A stretch of 20,171 nt of DNA from contig JBBRPS010000071.1 in NCBI GenBank assembly GCA_038227745.1, positions 1-20,171 of the forward strand, in the 5' to 3' direction. Shown in pieces: positions 8,303 through 14,848 of the stretch. This DNA comes from DASPXY01 sp038227745 (lineage in GTDB: Bacteria; Planctomycetota; Planctomycetia; Gemmatales; Gemmataceae). A program made the translations under genes and the position numbers. Each line of letters begins with the position of its first letter. The stretch's first letter is position 1. The notes under the pieces are model-generated. The model was given only the letters and a program-made list of their open reading frames with translations, had not been told where the DNA came from and did no database searches.

Positions 8303-9031
8303 ATGGCCTATCGCCTGTCGATCTGTCTTGCCCTGCTTATCGGTTTGCTCCTCGTCACCGAGCCCCGGGCCCAGGCGCCCCCGGCCGGGGGCGGCGAGAA
8401 GAAGGGAAATAACGACTTTGAACTGGTCGAGCGGCTGATAAAAGCGCGCAGCGAATACCAGAAGATGCTGGAGCAACTCCGTGCTCACTACATGAGCGTG
8501 GGCGACCTGGAGCGGGCACGCTGGTCTGAGGAGGAGCTGCGCCAGTACCACCGCATCCCCAAGCAGGCGTTCCGCCTCGACCTGGTGGTGCCGCCCGAGA
8601 CGCTCCGCGCCAGCGTCAACGTCCCCGAGGCGAACAAGATGTTCACCCGCTCCATGGGCTACAAGGACAAGGGCTACGGCACGGACTACATCGACAACCA
8701 GCGCCGGGCGGAACTGCTGTTCCAACAGCTCATCACCCAGTACCCGCAGAGCGACAAGATCGCCGACGCGGCCTATCAGCTCGGCGATGTCTACGAGAGC
8801 AAGGCGTACAAGCAGTATCGCCTCGCCGCCCAGTACTTCGAGCGCTGCTTCCAGTGGAACCCGACGACGGGGAGCGACGCCCGCCTGCGGGCGGCGCGGC
8901 TGTACGATAAGCAGATGCTCGACCGCGGCAAAGCGGTGGAACTGTACCGCGAGATCATCACGCACGAGACCGACGCTCGGCGCCTCGACGAGGCCAATAA
9001 GCGCTTGCAGGTGCTGAGCGGCGGGCGATGA
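8303..9031 (+). CDS. Exported TPR-like protein (YbgF/BamD-type repeats)
   Basis: This encodes 242 residues. An N-terminal signal peptide (hydrophobic core about 6-18, likely cleavage after EPRAQA) targets it to the cell envelope. A helical region (about 40-90) is followed by TPR-like helices: AELLFQQLITQYPQSDKIADA at about 134-154, AAQYFERCFQWNP at about 175, and AVELYREIITHETDA at about 212. The phrase 'YPQSDKIADAAYQLGDVY' is typical of YbgF/BamD-like outer-membrane lipoprotein TPRs, but no lipobox Cys is present. GAGGTG upstream of the ATG at 8303 supports the start. The most likely role is a periplasmic scaffold; the partner is unknown. Confidence 0.8.
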   Translation: MAYRLSICLALLIGLLLVTEPRAQAPPAGGGEKKGNNDFELVERLIKARSEYQKMLEQLRAHYMSVGDLERARWSEEELRQYHRIPKQAFRLDLVVPPETLRASVNVPEANKMFTRSMGYKDKGYGTDYIDNQRRAELLFQQLITQYPQSDKIADAAYQLGDVYESKAYKQYRLAAQYFERCFQWNPTTGSDARLRAARLYDKQMLDRGKAVELYREIITHETDARRLDEANKRLQVLSGGR

Positions 9032-9088
9032 CCTTTCCCTCGCGGGTGGGCGGCCCACTCTTACGACACCTTCAACGAGGGAGATGTC

Positions 9089-9475
9089 ATGCTTCCGCCG
9101 CCGGTTGTGATCGGGTTAGTGGTATGCGATTACGTCCATTTCGAGGACGGAGACACGCGGAAGGTATCCCTGATCGGCGGCTTCGCCAAGCTCGCCGTCC
9201 GTGAGTTCCCTGCCACCCCGGAGTTCTGCGCCTACGCGGCCCTGACAGACGCCTTCGGGGAAGCTACAATAACTGTGGAGGTGGAGGGCCTCGGCACGGG
9301 AGAAATCCTGTACACGCGGGAGAGCCGGGCCCGCTTCCCGGGGAAGCTGGACGTCGTCCACGTTTCGATCCGTATGCGACACTGCACGTTCCCCGCCGCG
9401 GGCAATTACGCGGTGAAACTCCTGATCGATCGGGAATTGCTCGCTCAGCGCCGCATCGAGGTGTACCAACGATAG
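9089..9475 (+). CDS. DUF6941-like conserved protein
   Basis: This encodes 128 residues with no signal peptide or membrane segment. The N-terminal pattern (VVCDYVHFEDGDTRKVSLIGG, then FPATPEFCAYAALTDAFGE) resembles the DUF6941 family, small beta-rich proteins of unknown function. The rest alternates short strands (ATITVEVEG, LDVVHVSIRM, YAVKLLIDRELLAQRRIEVY), consistent with one beta-sandwich-like domain. GAGGGAG precedes the ATG at 9089. The following small gene starts 9 bp after its stop, so the two are probably cotranscribed. No function is claimed; the family name is from memory of the pattern. Confidence 0.72.
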   Translation: MLPPPVVIGLVVCDYVHFEDGDTRKVSLIGGFAKLAVREFPATPEFCAYAALTDAFGEATITVEVEGLGTGEILYTRESRARFPGKLDVVHVSIRMRHCTFPAAGNYAVKLLIDRELLAQRRIEVYQR

Positions 9476-9484
9476 GAGTTTCCC

Positions 9485-9790
9485 ATGGCTCAACCGCAGA
9501 ATCCCCTCGACGCAGATGACGTGGTGATCCGCGTCGATAGTCGGCGAGAACAGGCCCCCCCTCTCCCCCCGGATCTCCCTCCGCTCGTGCGCCCCCGACT
9601 GATGTCGCCCGTGTCCAGGGAAGAACTGGCAGCGTACCCTCTCGGCGCCCGGGATCAGTTCATCGTCATGGGCGACCTGGAAGAAACGGTGGTCCCGCCG
9701 CGTGCTCCGCGCCTCTCGAGTGATTCCCTTGAGGGCAACCCCGGGAACGGCCGGCAGAAGCCGCCTGAGCCGCCGCCGACCCCGTCCTGA
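9485..9790 (+). CDS. Small proline-rich hypothetical protein
   Basis: This encodes 101 residues that I do not recognise. It is rich in Pro and acidic residues and likely disordered at both ends (APPLPPDLPPLVRPRL at about 24-39, and a C-terminal PPEPPPTPS). A short middle part (PVSREELAAYPLGARDQFIVMGDLEE, about 42-67) might fold or bind a partner. AGGAG overlaps the end of the preceding gene and lies 6 bp before the ATG, which is good evidence for translation and coupling to the DUF6941-like gene. No signal peptide or membrane segment is seen. Confidence 0.62.
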   Translation: MAQPQNPLDADDVVIRVDSRREQAPPLPPDLPPLVRPRLMSPVSREELAAYPLGARDQFIVMGDLEETVVPPRAPRLSSDSLEGNPGNGRQKPPEPPPTPS

Positions 9791-9794
9791 CAGA

Positions 9795-9816
9795 CGGCCG
9801 CCCACCACGGCGGCCG
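9795..9816. terminator. Bidirectional terminator-like hairpin
   Basis: CGGCCGCC and GGCGGCCG form a perfect 8-bp GC stem around a 6-nt loop, placed exactly between two convergent genes (stops at 9790 and 9818). There is no T-tract on either side, but the position suits shared termination. Confidence 0.5.
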
Positions 9817-9817
9817 A

Positions 9818-10489
9818 CTATTCCGCGTCGAGTTCCGGCAGCACGCCGGTTTCGACGGCCAGGCGCAGCTCCTCGGGACTGGCGTCCCAGGTGGTCTGAT
9901 AGGTGGGTTCCAGCGGCACCATGACGTGCAGCTCATTCGTCAGGCACAGGGGCATGTCAGGCAAGGCATCGCCCACCGCGATCGGTTCGAGGTAGGCCAC
10001 TCGCTCACCGCTGGTCTCGTACGAAACGAGGATGCGGTCCTTGCCTTGCGGGAAGGCAAAGTCCTCCTCGACGATCTCGTCCCAGATGACCTTGTGGATG
10101 CCCAGCGGGTCGCGAGGCGTCGGCGGGAACAGGTCGATGATCAGCACGTGAATTCCTTCGCGGAGTAAGTCGATCGTCTTCTCCACAAAATCGCGGAGGG
10201 CGGCGCGGCTGTCCTTGTTCCCCGGGGAGAGGATCTCGATCACGGCGATGATGCGGCCGAGATGATGCCTGACGACAATGCGGTTGGCCCGGTCGGAATA
10301 GATCTGCTTGCTGGTGCGCTCGATGGCCAACACGTCCGCTTCGCGCGGCCCCGCTCGTTGTTCGACCAGCGCGGCGAGCCCCGTGGGCAAACGGCCGCGG
10401 TTCAACGCGCGGGCAATTTCAATCGACCAATCCTGATGGAAGTGGTGAAAAAGCCCGGCGGGCAATCTCGTCCAATCATGGACCGGCAT
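9818..10489 (-). CDS. DUF4058 family protein
   Basis: This encodes 223 residues. The N-terminus MPVHDWTRLPAGLFHHFHQ is the hallmark opening of DUF4058, a family common in planctomycetes and cyanobacteria and of unknown function. The middle (IIAVIEILSPGNKDS at about 81-95) resembles the restriction-endonuclease-like core of Uma2/DUF4058 proteins, where an E-x-x-S-x-x-N-K segment is conserved. It is somewhat shorter than the roughly 260 residues I expect; the part between the opening and the core looks abridged. A GGGAGGG tract precedes the ATG at 10489. It starts 17 bp after the immunity-like gene, so both may share a transcript. Nuclease activity is not claimed. Confidence 0.85.
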   Translation of the reverse strand: MPVHDWTRLPAGLFHHFHQDWSIEIARALNRGRLPTGLAALVEQRAGPREADVLAIERTSKQIYSDRANRIVVRHHLGRIIAVIEILSPGNKDSRAALRDFVEKTIDLLREGIHVLIIDLFPPTPRDPLGIHKVIWDEIVEEDFAFPQGKDRILVSYETSGERVAYLEPIAVGDALPDMPLCLTNELHVMVPLEPTYQTTWDASPEELRLAVETGVLPELDAE

Positions 10490-10506
10490 GACCCGCCCTC
10501 CCGCGG

Positions 10507-10827
10507 TTACTCAGGGCTCGTGAACCAAGCCACCTCGCCGATGTTCGGATCGCGTCCCAGCACGGACCACTCTTGCTCGATCCGGCGGACAGCCTGGTCC
10601 GGGGATACACCCCATGAAACGAAATGCCGGCCGTCGGGAGCCGGATGCCCCACCTGCATCCCGCGCTCGTGCAACAAGCCGCAAACGAGCCGAAGTGTCA
10701 AGGCCCGGGTCTCCGAAGGGTTCGCTGAACCGAGGTCGAACCGCACCGCATTAACGATCCGCCACAAGCCGAGATGATCCTCGCGACACTCCTCGACCAG
10801 ACTTTCCAGAACCTCATCAGGAGTCAT
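10507..10827 (-). CDS. Immunity-like protein of a polymorphic-toxin cassette
   Basis: This encodes 106 residues, predicted mostly helical, with no signal peptide. The N-terminus (TPDEVLESLVEECREDHLGLWRI) and the end (RIEQEWSVLGRDPNIGEVAWF) resemble small proteins that often follow toxin C-terminal domains. I recognise the pattern but cannot name the family. The ATG at 10827 is chosen because GGGGAGG lies 6 bp upstream. A TTG at 10842 would add five residues without an RBS. The upstream toxin fragment stops at 10839-10841, so the RBS lies within the toxin/immunity junction, as in coupled toxin-immunity pairs. The role as immunity protein is inferred from size and position. Confidence 0.7.
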   Translation of the reverse strand: MTPDEVLESLVEECREDHLGLWRIVNAVRFDLGSANPSETRALTLRLVCGLLHERGMQVGHPAPDGRHFVSWGVSPDQAVRRIEQEWSVLGRDPNIGEVAWFTSPE

Positions 10828-10838
10828 TGGGCCTCCCC

Positions 10839-11223
10839 TCAATCGGCGAACTTGATTTTCTCAATCGGGATTGGCTGCCCTGCGGCATCGACGGCATTGA
10901 CGTCGATCGTGGGCGGACCGCTCCTGGAAGCTGGTCGGTACCCGATCGTACCTCTGCCGTCAGCAAGCTCGAGCAGTTTCCCCGGATAGCTCGCAGGGGT
11001 GATGTCTTTGCCTCCTTGCGTCAATTCCTGAAAAATGCGTTCGGCCTCTGCCTGTCCTCCTGTGACTTCGCGCAGACGCCCGCGGTCCGGTTGCTTTCAC
11101 ACCGAGCGGCTTACCGCCTGGCATCAGAAGGTCGTCGATGGATCGGCTGCCACCGCTGGAGTTCTGCACGACAATCCCCGAGTATCGGACGGGGGAAAGG
11201 GACGCGGACTTCGCCTTGAACGA
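10839..11223 (-). pseudogene. Orphan polymorphic-toxin C-terminus with frameshift
   Basis: Two adjoining frames read as one protein. Frame one (11223 to about 11085) contains SIDDLLMPGGKPLGV. Frame two (about 11090-10839) contains REVTGG, then ELTQGGKDITPASYPG, GTIGYRPASRSGPPTIDVN and IPIEKIKF, ending in TGA. This order resembles C-termini of RHS/polymorphic toxins ('GxVGxRxxSxSGPPTIDVNIPxxxIxKIKF'). A one-base shift near 11070-11092 is needed to join them, and frame two is closed upstream by a TGA at 11099-11097. No N-terminal delivery or RHS part exists; selB ends only about 25 bp further upstream. It is most likely a displaced toxin tip, inactive or at best translated as a short fragment. 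The exact toxin class is not known to me. Confidence 0.62.
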
Positions 11224-11248
11224 CAGCCGACTGCGCCCTGCGCGCCGC

Positions 11249-13165
11249 TCATGCCGGGGCCAACGTCCGCAGGTCACCCTCGCGCTTCGTCACGCCGACG
11301 CGATCGAGGTACTCGCACAGCGGCACCGCGTACTTGCGCGTCGTGCCGAGCAAATCGCGGATCTCCGCCACCGTCGCCGTCACGCCGCCCCCCAGCTTCT
11401 CCGCCACGCGCCGCCGCATGTCCGCCTCGGCCTCGCCGTGCAGGTACAAGTCGTCCGTGATCGGCACCAGGTAGCCCTCCGCCACGCACACGTCGAACAG
11501 ATCCTTGAGGTTCGCCGCGTTGCCGCCCGCCTGGTTCGCGAAGCTCGATGGCTCGGGCGGCTGGAACCCCGCCTCCCGGAACGCCGCGACGACCTTGTCC
11601 TTCAGCTTGCGCAGGTTGGCGCTCAACTTCGGTTTGTAGTCGGCGCGGGCAATGCGGCGCAGGTCGCCAACGACCTTCTTCTGCCGAATCAGCCGGTCCA
11701 CCGCCGCATGCACCAGGCCGTCGTCGCCGACGTAGTCGAGGTGCGACTGTACCTTCTGGCGGTCGTGCGACGTCATCAGCGGGAACTCCTCGTGCAGCCG
11801 CTGCAGGGCCGTGAGGATACGCTCGTCCAACTCCTTGACCATGTCGGCGTGCAGGAGCAGCCGCCGCGCCCCGCTGACGCCGACCTCGACCAGGTCGCCG
11901 CCCTCCTTCAGCTTCGCGATCAGCGCCTCGGCCTGGTCGGGGGCGACGTTGGCGCCGCGCACCAGGTCGGCCGGAGTGAAACCACCGAAGCCGGCGAACC
12001 AGGCCACCGTCAGCGCCCGCCGCTCCGCGTCGCCGGTCCAGAGCTGCTCGACGCGCTCGAGGATCTCCAGGTGCCGGCGGCGGATCTTCCGGGCGGCCGG
12101 CTGCAGCACCTGACCGCCGCCCAGCGTCTGCGTCGCCGACGGCCCGCGGACTACGAACGGCTGTCCCCACGTCGCCGTCACCGGCTCTTCGAGGAAGACC
12201 TGCGCCAGGCCCCAGCCGCCGGGCTGGACCGTGTCGCAGTCGAGCAGGGCGACGGCGCCCATGACTTCCGCCGTCCCGAGGTGGAAGCGCACCGGGGCGC
12301 GGTGCTTGATCGGCCGCTTCACGTCCGAGAGACAGTGCAGCCGCACCGTCAGCACGCGCGACGGCACCAGGTAGCCCGGCGTTGCCAGCTCCTGGCCGCG
12401 CACGACCTCGTCGTGGTGGACGCCGGCCAGGTTGATCGCCGCCCGCTGGCCGCGGTGGACCTCCTCGACCGGCGTGTCGTGGTTCTGCATGGAGCGGACG
12501 CGCACCCGCTGGCCGCGCGGCTGCCACTCGACCTCGTCGCCGACGCGCAGGCTGCCCGACGTCACCGAGCCGGTCACGACGGTGCCGTGGCCCTGGACGA
12601 TGAACGAGCGGTCGATGGCCACGCGGAACCACTCCTGCCCGGTGCGTTCCTCGACCTTCTGGCACTCCTCGGTGATGGCGGCCTTGAGCTGCGCGAGGCC
12701 CTCGCCGGTGTGGGCGGAGGTGCGGACGATGGGTGCCTTCTCGAGGAAGGTGCCGGCGACCAGCTCGCGGATCTCCAGCTCGACGACCTCGCGCGTGGTC
12801 TCGTCCACGAGGTCGGACTTGGTCAGGGCGATGAGGCCGTGGCGCAGGCCGAGCAGGCGGAGGATTTCGAGGTGCTCGCGCGTCTGCGGCATGACGGAGT
12901 CGTCGGCGGCGACGACGAGGACGGCGAGATCGACGCCGGTGGCGCCGGCGAGCATGTTCTTGATGAAGCGCTCGTGGCCGGGCACGTCCACGATGCCGAG
13001 GCGGAAGTCGCCGAGGTCGAGGGTGGCGAAGCCGATGTCGATGGTGATGCCGCGGGCCTTCTCCTCGGGGAGGCGGTCGCAGTCGATGCCGGTCAGGGCC
13101 TTGACGAGCGACGTCTTGCCGTGGTCGATGTGGCCGGCAGTGCCGAGGATGAGGTTGCGTGGCAT
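11249..13165 (-). CDS. selB: Selenocysteine-specific elongation factor SelB
   Basis: This encodes 638 residues, the usual bacterial SelB size. SelB delivers Sec-tRNA(Sec) to UGA codons that are followed by a SECIS hairpin. The GTPase motifs are intact: G1 GHIDHGKT (11-18), RGIT (38-41), G3 DVPGH (60-64) and G4 TKSD (115-118). Domains II-III follow (about 180-340; a typical stretch is DEVEWQPRGQRVRVRSMQNH). The C-terminal half has the winged-helix series that binds SECIS RNA, including RLLLHADMVKELDERI and the final LLGTTRKYAVPLCEYLDRVGVTKREGDLR. The ATG at 13165 is chosen because the G1 region then starts at residue 8, as in the family; an RBS-like GAGGG lies upstream. The neighbour upstream is a peroxiredoxin with an in-frame TGA. 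selA, selC and selD are not in the window. Confidence 0.95.
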   Translation of the reverse strand: MPRNLILGTAGHIDHGKTSLVKALTGIDCDRLPEEKARGITIDIGFATLDLGDFRLGIVDVPGHERFIKNMLAGATGVDLAVLVVAADDSVMPQTREHLEILRLLGLRHGLIALTKSDLVDETTREVVELEIRELVAGTFLEKAPIVRTSAHTGEGLAQLKAAITEECQKVEERTGQEWFRVAIDRSFIVQGHGTVVTGSVTSGSLRVGDEVEWQPRGQRVRVRSMQNHDTPVEEVHRGQRAAINLAGVHHDEVVRGQELATPGYLVPSRVLTVRLHCLSDVKRPIKHRAPVRFHLGTAEVMGAVALLDCDTVQPGGWGLAQVFLEEPVTATWGQPFVVRGPSATQTLGGGQVLQPAARKIRRRHLEILERVEQLWTGDAERRALTVAWFAGFGGFTPADLVRGANVAPDQAEALIAKLKEGGDLVEVGVSGARRLLLHADMVKELDERILTALQRLHEEFPLMTSHDRQKVQSHLDYVGDDGLVHAAVDRLIRQKKVVGDLRRIARADYKPKLSANLRKLKDKVVAAFREAGFQPPEPSSFANQAGGNAANLKDLFDVCVAEGYLVPITDDLYLHGEAEADMRRRVAEKLGGGVTATVAEIRDLLGTTRKYAVPLCEYLDRVGVTKREGDLRTLAPA

Positions 13166-13198
13166 GGGAAGGTCCCTCGCGGTTGGCGGATGAGGGAC

Positions 13199-13207
13199 AT
13201 TGTACCA
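13199..13207 (-). promoter_or_regulatory. Extended -10 promoter candidate for selB
   Basis: On the minus strand TGGTACAAT gives an extended -10 (TGn plus TACAAT, five of six). No good -35 is seen, which suits an extended -10 promoter. The TG half lies inside the palindrome at 13202-13212. The leader would be about 28 nt. Confidence 0.4.
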
Positions 13208-13217
13208 GGTACCGGCG
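13202..13217. repeat. Palindrome copy 1 at the selB promoter
   Basis: GTACC-A-GGTAC is a perfect 11-bp palindrome followed by CGGCG. It matches the segment at 14013-14028 at 14 of 16 positions, and the two differences are symmetric so the palindrome is preserved. It overlaps the candidate selB -10 and could be an operator or a short dispersed repeat. Confidence 0.5.
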
Positions 13218-13245
13218 CGCATCGGCGGCGCCACGGGGCCGCCGG

Positions 13246-13284
13246 AAAAACAAGGGCCGCGCGGCTAAACCTCCCCGCCGCGCG
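13246..13284 (-). terminator. Intrinsic terminator after the selenoprotein peroxiredoxin gene
   Basis: On the minus strand CGCGCGGC (13284-13277) and GCCGCGCG (13265-13258) form a perfect 8-bp stem with an 11-nt loop. A run of five Ts (13250-13246) follows after seven bases. It lies between the peroxiredoxin stop and selB, which suggests mostly separate transcripts. Confidence 0.55.
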
Positions 13285-13316
13285 ACCGGCATTGTTGCGG
13301 ACCGGCTGGGGCCGGG

Positions 13317-13925
13317 TCACTTCTTCTCGGCGAGGTGCGCCTTCACGTACTTGAGGACGTCCTCGGCGTGGCCGCCGGCGTTCCCCACGGCCGGGTAGAT
13401 CTTGGCGATGTTGCCCTGTTTGTCGATGACGAACGTGGCCCGCTTCGCCATCGCCCTCCCGGGGATGAGCACGCCGAATGCCCGGGCGGCCTTCTGTTCG
13501 GTGTCGGCGTACAGGGGGAAGTTCAGCTTCTCCTTCTTCGTGAACTTCTGCTGGAGCTGGAGGGGGTCGGTGCTGATCCCGACCACGACCGTGTCGAGTT
13601 GAGCAAACTGCTCAATGCGGTCACGGAAACCGCAAGCCTCGGCCGTTCAGCCCCCCGTCAGGGCCTTGGGGAAGAAGTAGAGTACGACGTTCTTCTTGCC
13701 CTTCAGGTCCCTGAGCCGCAAGGTCTTGGCGTCTTTCTGGCCCGGCAAGACGGTTTCGATCTGCGTGGCGGGCAGCTCGACGTCGGGGGCGGCCTGCCCC
13801 TCTTTGACCCGGAGGGTCGAGCCTTCCTTGTCCCCGGCCGCCGACCGGCCGCAGGCCAGTGCCAGGCAGGCGAAGAAGCCGGCCAGCCCGGCCACTACGG
13901 CGGGCCTGGCCCGAAGTGTGTACAT
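13317..13925 (-). CDS. Exported BCP-type peroxiredoxin, probable selenoprotein
   Basis: This encodes 202 residues if the TGA at 13649-13647 is read as selenocysteine (residue 93). Peroxiredoxins reduce H2O2 and organic hydroperoxides with a peroxidatic Cys. Here the site reads FFPKALTGG-U-TAEAC, against FYPK..TPGC-T-EAC in BCP enzymes, so the TGA is exactly the peroxidatic position and Cys98 is the resolving-type Cys. Downstream the frame continues with normal Prx sequence (VVVGISTDP, FPLYADTEQKAARAFGV, RATFVIDKQGNIAKIYP). Residues 1-25 form an export signal ending in LALAC (Cys25), a possible but non-ideal lipobox. GAGGAGG precedes the ATG at 13925. selB is next downstream, and a SECIS-like hairpin follows the TGA. 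The true stop is also TGA (13319-13317). The alternative is a nonsense mutation or read error of a Cys codon. Confidence 0.85.
13610..13637 (-). promoter_or_regulatory. SECIS-like hairpin 3' of the in-frame TGA
   Basis: Numbering the U of UGA (13649) as 1, nucleotides 13-16 (GCUU) pair with 37-40 (GAGC), and 17-21 (GCGGU) with 29-33 (ACCGC). A 3-nt 3' bulge separates the two helices, and the apical loop UUCCGUG covers 22-28. The spacing to UGA is like that of E. coli fdhF, whose SelB-binding loop lies at about 21-26. The loop contains GU. The stem lies inside coding sequence, as in bacterial SECIS elements. Bacterial SECIS consensus is loose and GC-rich DNA folds readily, so this is suggestive only. 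Confidence 0.5.
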
Positions 13926-13971
13926 GGTGCAGTCCTCCTCAGGGGAAGCGAATCAGGGCGTCCGGAAGGGT

Positions 13972-14000
13972 ATTATCCGCCCCGGCCGGGAGTCCGGCAA
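13972..14000 (-). promoter_or_regulatory. Promoter candidate of the selenoprotein peroxiredoxin
   Basis: The minus strand has TTGCCG (14000-13995), a 17-bp spacer and GATAAT (13977-13972). Matches to sigma70 consensus are four of six and five of six. The start would lie about 40 bp before the ATG at 13925. Confidence 0.5.
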
Positions 14001-14009
14001 GGCGGTCCC

Positions 14010-14026
14010 CCGGTGCCAGGCACCGG
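14010..14026. repeat. Palindrome copy 2 upstream of the peroxiredoxin promoter
   Basis: CCGGTGCC-A-GGCACCGG is a perfect 17-bp palindrome 10 bp upstream of the candidate Prx -35. It is closely related to the palindrome at the selB promoter (13202-13217). It may be an operator or a dispersed REP-like unit. Confidence 0.5.
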
Positions 14027-14131
14027 CGGCCCGTGCGGGATCTCTGGCCGACGAGCGCCCGTCCGCGGTAAGATCAGGGAGCGGCCGCGGACCGTCGGAT
14101 GGTCTGCCGTCCTCGCCCCCGGAGAACAGAC

Positions 14132-14722
14132 ATGCTCGGAGTGAAGCTGGACGTGGGTCCGTTTTTTGAACGAGTCGGGCAAGAGCTGATGCGCCTCGAC
14201 CCGGCCGAGGTGAAGGCCCTCGGCGACGCCATTTACGATTGTTACGAGCACAGCCGGATCGTGTTCGTCTGCGGCAACGGCGGCAGCGGCTCGAACGCCT
14301 CGCACTTCTGCGAGGACCTGGGCAAGGGGACGCTGCTGCGCCGCGACTTCGACAACGATGCCAAGAAACGGCTGCGCGTGCTGAGCCTGACGGACAACAC
14401 GCCTTACATCCTCGCCTGGGGCAACGACGAGGGTTTCGACCGCGTGTTCGTCGAGCAGCTCAAGAACCTGGCGTCGCCGGGCGACCTGCTGATCGCCATC
14501 AGCGGCTCGGGCAACAGTCCGAACGTGCTGCGCGCCGTCGAATGGGCGAATCGCAACGGGTTGAAGACGTTCGGCTGCACCGGGTTCGAGGGCGGCAAGC
14601 TTCGCGGGCTGGCGCAGCAGGGGCTGCACGTGCCGCTGGACGACATGGGGATTGTCGAGTCGATCCACCTGACGGCCTTCCACTGGGTGGTGGATCATCT
14701 GCACGCGCGCATCTCGCTGTGA
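14132..14722 (+). CDS. SIS-domain isomerase, GmhA-like
   Basis: This encodes 196 residues, the usual size of phosphoheptose isomerase GmhA (sedoheptulose 7-phosphate to heptose 7-phosphate, LPS heptose precursor pathway). The phosphosugar-binding loops are present: CGNGGSGSNASHFCEDL at 47-63 and SGSGNSPNV at 124-132. His58 and Asp62 sit where E. coli GmhA has zinc ligands His61 and Glu65. Glu176, His179 and His184 near the C-terminus sit close to its other site. Asp in place of Glu is a mild oddity. The ATG at 14132 is chosen over an upstream start because GGAGA lies 9 bp before it. The gene is followed directly by a perfect 30-bp palindrome. DiaA-like or other SIS roles remain possible, since no other heptose gene is in the window. 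Confidence 0.82.
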   Translation: MLGVKLDVGPFFERVGQELMRLDPAEVKALGDAIYDCYEHSRIVFVCGNGGSGSNASHFCEDLGKGTLLRRDFDNDAKKRLRVLSLTDNTPYILAWGNDEGFDRVFVEQLKNLASPGDLLIAISGSGNSPNVLRAVEWANRNGLKTFGCTGFEGGKLRGLAQQGLHVPLDDMGIVESIHLTAFHWVVDHLHARISL

Positions 14723-14728
14723 GCCGGG

Positions 14729-14758
14729 AAAGCCCACGGGTGGCCACCCGTGGGCTTT
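14729..14758. repeat. Perfect 30-bp palindrome, terminator-like
   Basis: AAAGCCCACGGGTGG (14729-14743) is followed immediately by its exact reverse complement (14744-14758), ending in TTT. It starts 7 bp after the gmhA-like stop. It can act as an intrinsic-type terminator and looks like a dispersed planctomycete REP-like unit. Confidence 0.75.
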
Positions 14759-14848
14759 CGACTCCCACTACCTTCTTGAGCGCCGCGTGGCGGTGCAGTA
14801 GTCTGGGGAGGGGTCGCCCGTACCAGTCATTCGTGGAGAATCCTCGCC

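Noticed and set aside
6695..9058. Long minus-strand open frame opposite the PIN-TRAM and TPR genes
   Set aside because: It crosses several well-supported plus-strand genes and the intergenic hairpin, and has no family motifs. It is an antisense GC shadow.
11138..13354. Long plus-strand open frame opposite selB
   Set aside because: The minus strand encodes a complete SelB with all GTPase motifs; the plus-strand reading is compositional.
13317..13586. Separate small gene starting at GTG 13586
   Set aside because: It lacks an RBS and is the in-frame C-terminal half of the peroxiredoxin; the interrupting TGA falls at the catalytic position.
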